Assembly (NCBI GenBank): GCA_022361195.1
Contig: JAKSBJ010000058.1
Location: forward strand, 1 to 51,422
DNA: 51,422 nucleotides
Source: Flavobacteriales bacterium
GTDB lineage: Bacteria > Bacteroidota > Bacteroidia > Flavobacteriales_D > Crocinitomicaceae
Direction: 5' to 3'
Of this stretch, positions 16,656 through 25,639 are shown one piece after another; the first letter of the stretch is position 1; every line of letters begins with the position of its first letter. The position numbers were made by a program, and so were the translations under genes. The notes under the pieces were generated by a model, which saw nothing but the letters and a program-made list of their open reading frames with translations, had not been told where the DNA came from and did not search any database.

Positions 16656-17319
16656 GAATTTATCGATAGACGACAGGCCTCGTGAAAAACTGAGAGATAA
16701 AGGTAGGTCGTCATTATCCAATGCCGAAGTTTTAGCCATATTAATTGGTTCTGGTACACGTGAAAAATCGGCAGTCCAACTATCACGTGAAATTTTAAGT
16801 TCAGTAGACAATGATTTGTCTAAACTGGCCCGTTTAAGTGTCCATGATTTAATGGAATTTAAAGGAGTTGGAGAGGCAAAGGCTATAACCATAGCTGCAG
16901 CATTGGAGTTAGGGAGACGAAAACAGTCCTCTTTGTCAGAGGAGGTTCGTATTAGTTGTTCAAAAGATGTTTATGATCAAGTAAAACACCGTTTTGAGGA
17001 TTTGGATCACGAGGAGTTTTATGTGGTTTTACTCAATCGTCATAATAAAATTAAATCCGTAGAGCTTATTTCAAAAGGAGGCATTAGTGGTACTGTAGCT
17101 GACGGAAAAGTTATTTTTAAAACAGCCTTAGAGCAAAAAGCATCTGCGATTATTCTTTGCCACAATCATCCTTCAGGAAATATAAAGCCGTCAAATGCTG
17201 ATATTCAACTCACCGGGCGCCTTAAGGAATTTGGTTCTTTCATCGAAATGCCCATTTTAGATCATCTAATCTTTACCGATAGGGCTTATTTTAGTTTTGC
17301 CGATGATGGTATGCTATAA
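16633..17319 (+). CDS. radC: RadC family JAMM-domain protein
   Basis: 228 residues. An N-terminal helix-hairpin-helix-like part (LMEFKGVGEAKAITIAAALELG, about 73-94) precedes the JAMM metalloprotease-like domain with Glu128 in EEFYVVLLN and the metal site HNHPSGNIKPSNAD (His177, His179, Ser181, Asp190). Despite the name, a direct DNA-repair role is not established for the family; related proteins are induced in competence or carried by mobile elements. All JAMM residues are intact. The ATG lies 23 bp inside the upstream barrel gene. Confidence 0.93.
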   Translation: MTQYVSIKNLSIDDRPREKLRDKGRSSLSNAEVLAILIGSGTREKSAVQLSREILSSVDNDLSKLARLSVHDLMEFKGVGEAKAITIAAALELGRRKQSSLSEEVRISCSKDVYDQVKHRFEDLDHEEFYVVLLNRHNKIKSVELISKGGISGTVADGKVIFKTALEQKASAIILCHNHPSGNIKPSNADIQLTGRLKEFGSFIEMPILDHLIFTDRAYFSFADDGML

Positions 17320-17351
17320 AGCGTTTTATGTCGTTAAAAAGGTTAAATATT

Positions 17352-17359
17352 TAACTTTG
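17352..17359 (+). promoter_or_regulatory. -7 promoter element before wecB
   Basis: TAACTTTG matches TAnnTTTG exactly and sits 15 bp before the wecB ATG at 17375, implying a very short leader. No TTTG is evident at the -33 position. It would drive the wecB-to-GSCFA run. Confidence 0.5.
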
Positions 17360-17374
17360 TCCTAATTCAATTGA

Positions 17375-18511
17375 ATGAAAATCGTTTCCATCATAGGTGC
17401 AAGACCTCAAATTATTAAAGGGGCTGCAATTAGTCGGGCCATCCGAAATCATTTTTCTGATCAAATTCAGGAAGTGATTGTTCACACTGGACAGCATTAT
17501 GATGAAAATATGTCTGCTGTTTTTTTTGGAGAGCTAAACATCCCGGAACCTAACTATAATCTTGGTGTTGGGTCTGCCTCGCATGCAGTACAAACAGCCA
17601 GGATGTTAGAGGGAGTTGAAGACATCTTATTAAAAGAAGAACCCAATGCCGTTTTGGTTTATGGAGATACTAATTCAACCTTGGCGGCGGGTATTGTCAC
17701 TTCTAAAATGAACATTCCGCTTATTCACATTGAAGCTGGTTTAAGGTCTTATAATAAAAGTATGCCAGAGGAGGTGAATCGCATAGTTTGCGACCATGTG
17801 TCTTCTTTGCTATTTAGTCCAACAGTTCAGGGAATAAATAATTTAAAAAAGGAAGGGTTTAGGAGTGAAAATGAAGCGCCATATCATATCGATAATCCAC
17901 GAATTTATCATTGTGGTGATGTGATGTATGACAATTCACTCTATTTTGCTGATTTGGTTTCAGAACGACCATTTCCAGTGGATATAGAACCCAGTAGTGA
18001 TTTTATTCTGGCAACAGTTCATCGAAACGCTAATACAGATGATTCGGAAAGGTTGATTAATATATTTGAAACCTTGGTGGAGTTGAGTGAATTCAATGAA
18101 TTACCAATTGTTTTGCCACTGCATCCTCGAACAGCAAAGATGATGGATCAGTTTTTTGATGAAGAGCTAAAGCAGAAGATTTCAGCATCAAAACTCCTTA
18201 TTATTAATCCGGTTTCGTTCCTAGATATGATTCAGTTGGAGAAATCAGCTTCATTGATTATTACCGATTCGGGAGGTGTTCAAAAAGAAGCTTTTTTCTT
18301 TCAAAAACCAGCTTTAATTCTTCGCCCCGAAACTGAATGGGTGGAGATTGTTGAAAATGGAAATGCCGTTTTGTGTGATGCCAGTCGAGAAAAGATTTTA
18401 AAAGGATTTGAAAAGCTATATAAAGCGGAAAATTTAACTTTTCCTCCCTTTTATGGTGATGGAAAAGCTGCGGAATTTATTTGTTCTGAAATTCTAAAGC
18501 AATTGGGATGA
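17375..18511 (+). CDS. wecB: Non-hydrolysing UDP-N-acetylglucosamine 2-epimerase
   Basis: 378 residues, GT-B fold. It converts UDP-GlcNAc to UDP-ManNAc (or a related 2-epimer) for surface polysaccharide synthesis. The motifs GARPQIIKGA (8-17), HTGQHYDENMS, VYGDTNSTLAAG, HIEAGLRSYNKSMPEEVNR and TDSGGVQKEAFFFQKP are all present. The block LRPETEWVEIVENG is closer to the WbpI subgroup (UDP-2,3-diacetamido sugar epimerases) than to E. coli WecB, so the exact substrate is open. The next gene overlaps it by 4 bp (ATGA), linking it to a polysaccharide-deacetylase-like protein. Confidence 0.93.
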   Translation: MKIVSIIGARPQIIKGAAISRAIRNHFSDQIQEVIVHTGQHYDENMSAVFFGELNIPEPNYNLGVGSASHAVQTARMLEGVEDILLKEEPNAVLVYGDTNSTLAAGIVTSKMNIPLIHIEAGLRSYNKSMPEEVNRIVCDHVSSLLFSPTVQGINNLKKEGFRSENEAPYHIDNPRIYHCGDVMYDNSLYFADLVSERPFPVDIEPSSDFILATVHRNANTDDSERLINIFETLVELSEFNELPIVLPLHPRTAKMMDQFFDEELKQKISASKLLIINPVSFLDMIQLEKSASLIITDSGGVQKEAFFFQKPALILRPETEWVEIVENGNAVLCDASREKILKGFEKLYKAENLTFPPFYGDGKAAEFICSEILKQLG

Positions 18512-19773
18512 TTTCAATCTTCAGCAAACATAAAAATGACAGATTGTGTTATGTGTTGGAATTTTGCTTTGATACAAAATATGAAGAGTGGCGGCTAATT
18601 ACTGATCCTGATGAGTGGGAAAAGAGCGAGGACGATTCTAAAATCAACTATTCAGATTTACCACTGGAAAGTGATTTGCAAATCATTCCACATTCTATCT
18701 TATTTGAAAAGAAAATCCCGAATAATTTAAAACTGAGTGTTAATCCTAACGAAAAAGGAATACGAAGTTTAGAACTTGATCAAATAGCTGATCCATTTGC
18801 GATTATTTTCTTTTTACTCTCCAGAGCGGAGGAATATGGAGCTCAGGATCGCGATGCACATGATCGTTTTAAGGCTTCTAACCATTCATTGGTGAAATTA
18901 GGCTTACACAAACGACCTATAGCCGATGAGATAGTTAAAGATTTGTGGCTACGTCTAAAATTGGATTACAGCCTCATTCAAAAGCAATTTCAGGCTGTTC
19001 CTTCATTTGATATTGACGTTGCCTGGGCTTATAAGAATCGTAAGTTCGGAAGAACGATAGGTTCATTTATAAAAAGTAAGAATAAAAAAGAACGAATAGG
19101 TGTTTTATTGGGCCGAAAGAAAGATCCATATGACACTTATTCAGTGATCCATTCCATTGCCTCGAGAGTGGATCGAATCATCTGTTTTGCCTTATTGGGA
19201 GACTGGTCCAAATACGATAAAAACATTCATTGGAAAAATCCACATTTAGGTTCTTTAATTAGAGGTTTAAATGCTGCTGGTGGAATGGGGATTCATCCTT
19301 CTTACTATGCGCATTTGGATTCAGCTCAAACCGGAAAAGAAAAAGAAAGGTTAGAAGAAATCGTGGGACATGAGATTCGTAAGAGTCGTCAACATTTTTT
19401 GAGACTTAAGCTTCCTGAAAGCTATCGTTTATTGCTTGACAATGGACTAGTTCGAGATTACTCGATGGGATTTGCAGATAATATTGGTTTCAGAGCAGGA
19501 ACGTCTTTTCCCTATCACTGGTTTGACTTAAAAGCGAATAAAAAAACAGACTTATTGGTCTTTCCTTTTGCTTATATGGATAGTGCTTTGAAGGACTATC
19601 TTAAGTTAAGTCCAACTGAGGCACGATTAGAAGTTGAAGAATTGGTTGAGAACGTGCAGGATGTTGGAGGTGTATTTATGTTTATTTGGCACAATAGCTC
19701 CATTACCGACCGCGATGAGTGGGAAGGGTGGAAAAGTTTGCTTGATTTTACTATGTCAAAAATTGAAGAATGA
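18508..19773 (+). CDS. Polysaccharide deacetylase-like protein
   Basis: 421 residues, no signal peptide. Features of the NodB-like carbohydrate esterase fold are visible: SFDIDVAWAY (about 167-176) resembles the metal-binding D-x-D motif, GMGIHPSYYAH supplies the H-x-x-x-H-type site, and FMFIWHNSSI near the C-terminus the last histidine motif. The N-terminal ~130 residues form a domain seen with this group in Bacteroidota (DUF7033-like, from memory). It is sandwiched by 4-bp overlaps between wecB and a BtuF-like lipoprotein. It most likely acts on an intracellular glycan or sugar intermediate made by the neighbouring epimerase. Confidence 0.78.
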   Translation: MISIFSKHKNDRLCYVLEFCFDTKYEEWRLITDPDEWEKSEDDSKINYSDLPLESDLQIIPHSILFEKKIPNNLKLSVNPNEKGIRSLELDQIADPFAIIFFLLSRAEEYGAQDRDAHDRFKASNHSLVKLGLHKRPIADEIVKDLWLRLKLDYSLIQKQFQAVPSFDIDVAWAYKNRKFGRTIGSFIKSKNKKERIGVLLGRKKDPYDTYSVIHSIASRVDRIICFALLGDWSKYDKNIHWKNPHLGSLIRGLNAAGGMGIHPSYYAHLDSAQTGKEKERLEEIVGHEIRKSRQHFLRLKLPESYRLLLDNGLVRDYSMGFADNIGFRAGTSFPYHWFDLKANKKTDLLVFPFAYMDSALKDYLKLSPTEARLEVEELVENVQDVGGVFMFIWHNSSITDRDEWEGWKSLLDFTMSKIEE

Positions 19774-20882
19774 GATTATTGCTAAGTAGTCTTTTTGTTG
19801 CAGTAGTTGCAGCATCTTGTATTCAACATACTACTCAAGAAGAACAAGAGTCGGAAAAATTTCGTCCACAAAAACAAATTGAAATCAAGTATGCAGAGGG
19901 ATTTGAGGTTGAATATACAGCGGATTATACCAAAATCGTGACTCACTCTATTCAGAACAATGAATTTTTTAGAGATAGTGTCTACATCCAACATACTTCC
20001 TCGGCTAAGCTAGATGGTTTAAAAAAGATTCCTTTTACTCTTAGTTCAGTTGCTTCTCAATCGACTACTCATCTGGCCTTTTTAGATTGTCTACACGAAT
20101 TGGAAACGGTAAAGGGATTATGTGGGGTGAAATACATCCGTAACGATTCAGTATCCTCAATATTGGAGAAGAATGAGATAAAGGAATTGTGTTTAACTGA
20201 GAGTGTACAAATTGAATCGCTTTTGGATTGTAATCCTGAATTATTTTTTAACTATCCTTTTGGGAAAACAGAGCAGAAAGGGTTCGCAGAAAATGGTGTT
20301 CAAACTCTATATATTGCTGAGTATTTGGAGCAAACTCAGTTGGCAAGATTAGAATGGATTAAGTTATTTGGACTCTTGTTTAACAAAGTAGAGGAGGCCA
20401 ATGCGTATTTTGAAAGGGTGGAGGATAACTATTTATCTCTCAGACAAAAATCGCAGTCAACTAATAAAAAGTTTATTATGAATTTGCCTTTTGGTGATTC
20501 ATGGTTCATGCCTTCATCCAAATCCGTGGGAGTAGAGGTGATTAGAGATGCAGGTTTAGATTATTATTATCAGCGAGAAGAAGGCACAGAAAATCAAATA
20601 CATACTCAAGAGCAGGTGTGGAATGACGGTATCTATGCTGATTATTGGGTTATTATCGCCGACCGTCCTGTTGGTTATGGATTAGAAGATTTGCTTGCTG
20701 AAAAGGAAGTCTATGCTGAGTTTAAGGCTGTTAAAGAACAGCAGGTTATCATGTGTAACATTGCTGAGGTAGATTATTTTGCTTCGGGCGTTGTGGAACC
20801 AGATGTTTTACTTCGCGATATGCTTTTTCATACACATCAAATTAGTGATCATCAACCAAAGTACTTCTTCCGATTAGAATAG
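19770..20882 (+). CDS. BtuF/FepB-type periplasmic-binding lipoprotein
   Basis: 370 residues with a lipoprotein signal; the lipobox AASC puts the lipidated Cys at residue 17. The body fits the class III (cobalamin/siderophore/heme) binding fold: two lobes around a long helix, with QIESLLDCNPELFFNYPFG as the usual 'lobe 1 end' motif and EDLLAEKEVYAEFKAVKEQQV near the C-terminus. It overlaps the previous gene by 4 bp and is followed 25 bp later by the permease. The ligand (cobamide or ferric siderophore) cannot be read from sequence; I see no riboswitch upstream. Confidence 0.88.
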   Translation: MRLLLSSLFVAVVAASCIQHTTQEEQESEKFRPQKQIEIKYAEGFEVEYTADYTKIVTHSIQNNEFFRDSVYIQHTSSAKLDGLKKIPFTLSSVASQSTTHLAFLDCLHELETVKGLCGVKYIRNDSVSSILEKNEIKELCLTESVQIESLLDCNPELFFNYPFGKTEQKGFAENGVQTLYIAEYLEQTQLARLEWIKLFGLLFNKVEEANAYFERVEDNYLSLRQKSQSTNKKFIMNLPFGDSWFMPSSKSVGVEVIRDAGLDYYYQREEGTENQIHTQEQVWNDGIYADYWVIIADRPVGYGLEDLLAEKEVYAEFKAVKEQQVIMCNIAEVDYFASGVVEPDVLLRDMLFHTHQISDHQPKYFFRLE

Positions 20883-20907
20883 CTAATTTAGCCGGAAGGA
20901 CACTGTT

Positions 20908-21918
20908 TTGAAGAATAATCGAGACATATTTACCCTTGTAGGTATTTTGGTTGCAGCCTTTTGTTTACTAGGGCTCAATTTGTATTTGGGTGAAGTCCGA
21001 ATCAATTTTGGAACCATTGTGGATTTATTGGGAGGTGGAACAGCAGAAAATGCTTCCTGGTCGTATACCATTGAAAATAGATTAAACCGTTCATTGGTGG
21101 CTTTTTCTGGAGGTGGAGCATTGGCCCTTTCGGGATTGATTTTACAAGTGTTTTTCAGAAACCCACTAGCCGGACCAGGCGTTTTGGGAATTTCTTCGGG
21201 AGCTAGTTTGGGAGTTGCCACTGTTATTTTAGGTGGAGTTGGAATGTCTTCATTGTTGGGGAATTTGGGATTGATTTCGGCTGGAATTATTGGAGCTTTG
21301 GGAGTTTTAATTTTACTGCTCATTATTTCTCGTTTGATAAGTAGTTCAATTACCCTTCTGGTGGTAGGGCTTATGTTTGGATATTTTACTTCTTCCCTTA
21401 TCAACGTTCTTTTTCAATGGGCCAGTGAAAGTGATACAAGAGAGTATGTCATTTGGGGATTAGGATCATTTGAAGGATTAAATGGAAAAGAAGGATGGTT
21501 CTTTTTAGTTGGTGTTTTAATGATAAGCTTGCTTACTGTTTTTCTCATAAAGCCTTTGAATGCATTGGTTTTAGGAACTTCCTATGCCGGATCTTTGGGG
21601 GTTAATTTGAAAAGAAGTCGACTGCTCATTATTATTATTTGTGGAATTTTAACAGCAGTTGTAACTGTTTATTGCGGACCAGTGAGTTTCATCGGAATCG
21701 CCGTACCTCAAATAATCCGTTTTATTGTTCGATCCAAGAATCATTTATTAATTCTTCCGATAACCTTTTTAGCAGGTAGTGCATTGGCGTTACTCGCAGA
21801 CATTACCGTAAGGTTAAGCGGAAATGCTTTGCCTTTAAATACCGTTACAGCTTTAATTGGAGCTCCCATTATTGTATGGACTATCATTAGAATGAATAAA
21901 ACTGGTGCTAAAGTTTAA
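20908..21918 (+). CDS. FecCD/BtuC-family ABC transporter permease
   Basis: 336 residues, about nine to ten membrane segments. The family signature NPLAGPGVLGISSGASLG (about 90-107) and the late block YCGPVSFIGIAVPQIIRFIV are intact, as is GNALPLNTVTALIGAPI. It forms the inner-membrane channel of a vitamin B12 or iron-siderophore importer. The start is TTG at 20908; no suitable ATG lies nearby. The ATPase gene begins inside its last 14 bases. Confidence 0.94.
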   Translation: MKNNRDIFTLVGILVAAFCLLGLNLYLGEVRINFGTIVDLLGGGTAENASWSYTIENRLNRSLVAFSGGGALALSGLILQVFFRNPLAGPGVLGISSGASLGVATVILGGVGMSSLLGNLGLISAGIIGALGVLILLLIISRLISSSITLLVVGLMFGYFTSSLINVLFQWASESDTREYVIWGLGSFEGLNGKEGWFFLVGVLMISLLTVFLIKPLNALVLGTSYAGSLGVNLKRSRLLIIIICGILTAVVTVYCGPVSFIGIAVPQIIRFIVRSKNHLLILPITFLAGSALALLADITVRLSGNALPLNTVTALIGAPIIVWTIIRMNKTGAKV

Positions 21919-22603
21919 CAACATAGAAATCAATGTAGGGTCCAGGCGTTTGTTTAGGCTGGATAGTTTGGAGCTTGAAAGAGGTCTTATTGCTCTTGTA
22001 GGACGAAATGGTTGTGGAAAATCCACTTTTATTCGCTCCCTCTTAAAAGAACATGGAGATTATAAGGGGAATATTACGCTTAATGGAAGGCTTTTAACTG
22101 ATTTCTCTAAGTCAGAGTTAGCGACTCAAATTGCGGTTGTTTATACGCGTACTGAGCTATTTGGAAACCATTCAGTTAGGGATGTTATTTTATTAGGTCG
22201 CCTTCCGCATCAGGGAATTTTATCCCGCTTTTCAAAAGAAGATCTCGGATCGGTAGAAAAGGTAGCAAATCAGCTGGAAATAGGACATTTATTAGATGCA
22301 GCTTTTCAACGACTGAGTGACGGTGAAAAACAGTTAGTAATGATTGCTCGGGCCTTGGTACAGGACACTCCTCTTATTTTAATGGATGAACCAGGTGCAT
22401 ATTTGGATTTGGTGAATCGTGTAAAACTAGTTCGTTTATTGAAGGATGTAGCAGATGACTCTCAAAAACTGATCATTTTCTCAACGCATCATATTGACTT
22501 GCTTGATCAAAATTGTGATGGGGCTTTACTGATTACGAATGAGCAAATGAGTTTCATACAAGCTGATCTTCAAACACAAATTAAAAATGCTTTTAACCTT
22601 TGA
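21905..22603 (+). CDS. ABC transporter ATP-binding protein (BtuD/FecE type)
   Basis: 232 residues. Walker A GRNGCGKST (about 33-41), signature LSDGEKQLVMIARAL with Asp in place of the usual second Gly, Walker B LILMDEPGAYLDL and the switch histidine in FSTHH are all present. It powers the upstream permease. The start is a GTG at 21905, 14 bp inside the permease gene. The final TGA overlaps the ATG of the GSCFA gene by one base. Confidence 0.93.
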   Translation: MLKFNNIEINVGSRRLFRLDSLELERGLIALVGRNGCGKSTFIRSLLKEHGDYKGNITLNGRLLTDFSKSELATQIAVVYTRTELFGNHSVRDVILLGRLPHQGILSRFSKEDLGSVEKVANQLEIGHLLDAAFQRLSDGEKQLVMIARALVQDTPLILMDEPGAYLDLVNRVKLVRLLKDVADDSQKLIIFSTHHIDLLDQNCDGALLITNEQMSFIQADLQTQIKNAFNL

Positions 22604-23391
22604 TGAATAGGACAGAGGTTGACATAAAGTCCCCGGAGTATACCATTTCAATAGAGTCTTCGATTTTAAGTGTGGGTTCTTGTTTTGCAGATAAGCTGGG
22701 ACAAATTTTGTCCCAACAAGCATACAATATTGCGGTTAATCCTCACGGAATTTTGTTCAATCCTACCTCTATTGCTAAAGCACTTGATTCAGCTTTAGAA
22801 GATAAGATTAGAGTAGATCATTTTGATGAATATCAGGGAATTCATTTTCATTATGATTATCATTCTAAAACCAATGGAATTAATACTGGTGAAGTAGAGC
22901 AAAAAATACGTCAGGCTAATGGTGTAATGAATCATGCTTTAAAGTCGGGAGATTATCTTTTTCTTACTTTCGGAACGGCTTGGGTATGGAGTTTAAACCG
23001 AACCGCTGAGGTGATCGCCAATTGTCATAAAGTTCCTCAAAAAGAATTTAGTAAGGAATTATTGGATTTAGAAACCTTGAAAAAGGAATGGAAGAGGTTA
23101 GTAGAAAAGTTATCCAATCTTAACCCTAAACTCAAAATTATTCTAACCGTAAGCCCTGTGAGACATAGCAGAAATGGTTTGCATCAGGACAAATTGTCTA
23201 AGTCAATTTTGTTACTCTTGTGTGATTATTTAGAGCAAAATTTCGACTCGATTACCTATTTCCCCGCTTATGAAATCATGTTGGATGAATTGCGAGACTA
23301 TGAATTTTATAAAGGCAATTTGATTCATCCTAATCAAGAGGCCGTTCAGTACATTTTTGAGAAGTTTTCAAGGTATTATTTGACAGTTTAA
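22603..23391 (+). CDS. GSCFA domain protein
   Basis: 262 residues from the ATG at 22603 (a TTG at 22600 is less likely). The naming motif GSCFAD is at 25-30, followed by NIAVNPHGILFNPTSIAKAL, FLTFGTAWVW, VSPVRHSRNGLHQDKLSKS and YFPAYEIMLDELRDYEFY; the last part fits an SGNH-hydrolase-like Asp/His region (IHPNQEAVQYIFEKF). The family is common in Bacteroidota, and its substrate is unknown. It closes the wecB operon with a one-base overlap and converges with the DUF1573 gene, the two stops overlapping by 4 bp. Confidence 0.88.
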   Translation: MNRTEVDIKSPEYTISIESSILSVGSCFADKLGQILSQQAYNIAVNPHGILFNPTSIAKALDSALEDKIRVDHFDEYQGIHFHYDYHSKTNGINTGEVEQKIRQANGVMNHALKSGDYLFLTFGTAWVWSLNRTAEVIANCHKVPQKEFSKELLDLETLKKEWKRLVEKLSNLNPKLKIILTVSPVRHSRNGLHQDKLSKSILLLLCDYLEQNFDSITYFPAYEIMLDELRDYEFYKGNLIHPNQEAVQYIFEKFSRYYLTV

Positions 23392-24443
23392 CGTTGACTG
23401 ACGTTTCCTTTAATTCTCAATACAATTCTAGGTTCGGCAGTATTTGCTACTACGGTTAAACTTTTGTTGATAGGACCCACTCTGGTTGTTAGATATTTCC
23501 CTACAATCTTTTCACGACCTCCAGGCATTATTGGTTCATGAGGCCAATAGGGAACAAGACAACCACAACTTGACTTTACCTGACTAATAATGAGCGGAGC
23601 ATCACCGTCATTTTCAAACCAAAAGGTAAATGTTCCATCCCCTCCATAAGGAATATATTTGGTAACGACTAAAGAATCGAATTTAATAGAGGGATCTCCA
23701 TAGTTAGTTAATTCTCCCTGAAAGGAGATTTTTATTTGAGGATATCTCCCTTTTTCATTTGTTTTAAGCGCAAAAGTTCGTCGATAGTTTTTTAATAATT
23801 GTTCGGTTTTAAGTTGAAAATGTAGTGTTTGATAGCTTCTGGGAGCTATTTTAACTGGATATTGATCTAAAAACTCAATATTCTCAGTTCTAATGGCATT
23901 ATCTAGACGAATGGATACAGTATCTCGTCCACTATTGTATACTTGAGTTGTAAAAGGTATTTTTTCTCCGCGATCAACTGTAGGGAGCTGAATAGTATCA
24001 TTGACAACGTCCAAACTTCCTTCATTATAGCGAATTGAGCAAAAGATGTTGAGATGCTGTTCTCCGTCAATTCCTTTAAATTTAATGCTAAAACTATTGT
24101 CATACATTCCTTCTCCTGATGTAATTAATGGGTGCATTTGAAAGCGTAACGAATCTCTTTTTCCAGCTGGAACTTTGATTGTGTGACCGGTGTACGGAAT
24201 AGGAGAATGGTTATAGACATTTTTTCCGGCAGAGGTGTTTTTAACGATTGTAATTTCAAGGTCTTTTCCTGAACAATTGGTAAAGGGGAAATAAACTACT
24301 GATTGATCATTGACATAGTGTAAACCACCATCATAGGTGGTATAATCAAAGCACAAAAGGCCAATGTCATGATGCTGAAGAGCAGCAAAACTAAAACTGT
24401 TTGAGATGATTAAATAAAAAAGAAGTAAGAAGTGAAATTTCAT
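23388..24443 (-). CDS. DUF1573 domain secreted protein
   Basis: 351 residues from the ATG at 24443, which opens a clear signal peptide (MKFHFLLLFYLIISNSFSFA); a longer frame from 24503 puts twenty non-signal residues in front. It consists of repeated Ig-like DUF1573 domains. The diagnostic block is near the C-terminus: FENDGDAPLIISQVKSSCGC followed by PGGREKIVGKY. Such proteins are exported in Bacteroidota, often found with surface or T9SS proteins; function is unknown. It converges with the GSCFA gene. Confidence 0.85.
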   Translation of the reverse strand: MKFHFLLLFYLIISNSFSFAALQHHDIGLLCFDYTTYDGGLHYVNDQSVVYFPFTNCSGKDLEITIVKNTSAGKNVYNHSPIPYTGHTIKVPAGKRDSLRFQMHPLITSGEGMYDNSFSIKFKGIDGEQHLNIFCSIRYNEGSLDVVNDTIQLPTVDRGEKIPFTTQVYNSGRDTVSIRLDNAIRTENIEFLDQYPVKIAPRSYQTLHFQLKTEQLLKNYRRTFALKTNEKGRYPQIKISFQGELTNYGDPSIKFDSLVVTKYIPYGGDGTFTFWFENDGDAPLIISQVKSSCGCLVPYWPHEPIMPGGREKIVGKYLTTRVGPINKSLTVVANTAEPRIVLRIKGNVSQR

Positions 24444-24516
24444 AGCTCTTTCAAGATACAGTAATTCAAATCTGCTCCTAAAGAAATAACAGATCCTTAA
24501 CAACTCTGAAGAGCAT

Positions 24517-25611
24517 CTAAAACTCTAATTTGAGCTGAGAATCCTTTTTAGTGATGGTTTCCTCTTCTTGTCTTTGTTCATTTTCGAGATTTGATAAAGA
24601 GACGCCCACCAGTCTGACTGATTTTTTAATTTCCTCCTGATCAACTAACTCTTTCACTATTTCATAAATCTGATCTTCATCATCAATAGCTTCGTTGAGC
24701 GTCTTACTACGAGTTTGTTGTTGGAAATCGGAGAATTTAATTTTAAGGGTAATAGTTCGGCCTTTTGTCCCAATACTCAATAGTCTTTTTTGAATCTCTT
24801 CGCAAATCCAACGGGCTTTTTCTAAAATTTCTTTGTCCGATTTGAGGTTATCTGGATAAGTACGTTCTGCTCCAACCGATTTTCGTTCCCGATTGGGTCG
24901 AACAGGACTGTTTTGAATGCCTCTTACAATGTTATAAAAATGAGTCCCTGATTTGCCGAAATTTTGGATTAAAAACTCCAGACCGTGCTGTTTAAGCTGG
25001 TAACCATTGTAAATTCCCCAACTGTTCATTCGTTTGGCGGTGGCTTTTCCAACTCCAAAAAACTTATAGATAGGTAATCGCTCTAAAAAAGGAATAACTT
25101 CTTTTGGTTTTATCGTCTTTTGGCCATTGGGTTTATTGATATCGCTGGCAATTTTGGCCATAAATTTATTGATCGAAATTCCAGCAGAAGCCGTTAATCC
25201 CGTCTCTTGTAAAATTTTATCTCGAATTTCCTGTGCAATTTCAGTGGCTGAACTGTGTCCATGTTGATTTAGAGAGACATCTAAAAATGCTTCGTCCAAT
25301 GAAAGTGGCTCTACCAAATCGGTATATTCTAAAAAGATGGATCTAATTTTTAAAGAGATTTCTTTATAGCGACTGAAGCGCGGTTTTACAAAAATCAAGT
25401 CTGGGCATTTACGAATGGCTAAGGCAGAGGCCATCGCTGATCGAACTCCAAATTTTCGTGCTTCGTAACTGGCTGCAGATACAACTCCTCTAGGACCACC
25501 ACCTCCCACAGCAATTGGCTTTCCTTTTAGATCAGGGTTATCCAGTTGCTCCACAGAAGCATAAAAGGCATCCATGTCAATATGAATTATTTTACGATGC
25601 TCGGTCGACAC
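24517..25611 (-). CDS. dinB: DNA polymerase IV (Y-family)
   Basis: 364 residues, the normal length. Translesion polymerase of the cytoplasm. Visible are the catalytic IDMDAFYASVEQ (10-21), the fingers block VVSAASYEARKFGVRSAM, the second catalytic LSLDEAFLDVS with Asp and Glu, and the little-finger domain from about 235. The C-terminus ends in a Glu/Lys-rich tail finishing in QLKLEF, which fits the beta-clamp binding motif (QL-x-L-F). No LexA-type box is evident in the short gap to the upstream gene, and the S24 regulator in this window is about 19 kb away. Confidence 0.96.
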   Translation of the reverse strand: MSTEHRKIIHIDMDAFYASVEQLDNPDLKGKPIAVGGGGPRGVVSAASYEARKFGVRSAMASALAIRKCPDLIFVKPRFSRYKEISLKIRSIFLEYTDLVEPLSLDEAFLDVSLNQHGHSSATEIAQEIRDKILQETGLTASAGISINKFMAKIASDINKPNGQKTIKPKEVIPFLERLPIYKFFGVGKATAKRMNSWGIYNGYQLKQHGLEFLIQNFGKSGTHFYNIVRGIQNSPVRPNRERKSVGAERTYPDNLKSDKEILEKARWICEEIQKRLLSIGTKGRTITLKIKFSDFQQQTRSKTLNEAIDDEDQIYEIVKELVDQEEIKKSVRLVGVSLSNLENEQRQEEETITKKDSQLKLEF

Positions 25612-25639
25612 GAACTAAAATTAAAAGTGTTTTCTGAAT

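Noticed and set aside
16633..17319. RadC as a mark of a mobile element
   Set aside because: No integrase, repeats or composition change are visible around it; chromosomal RadC is common.
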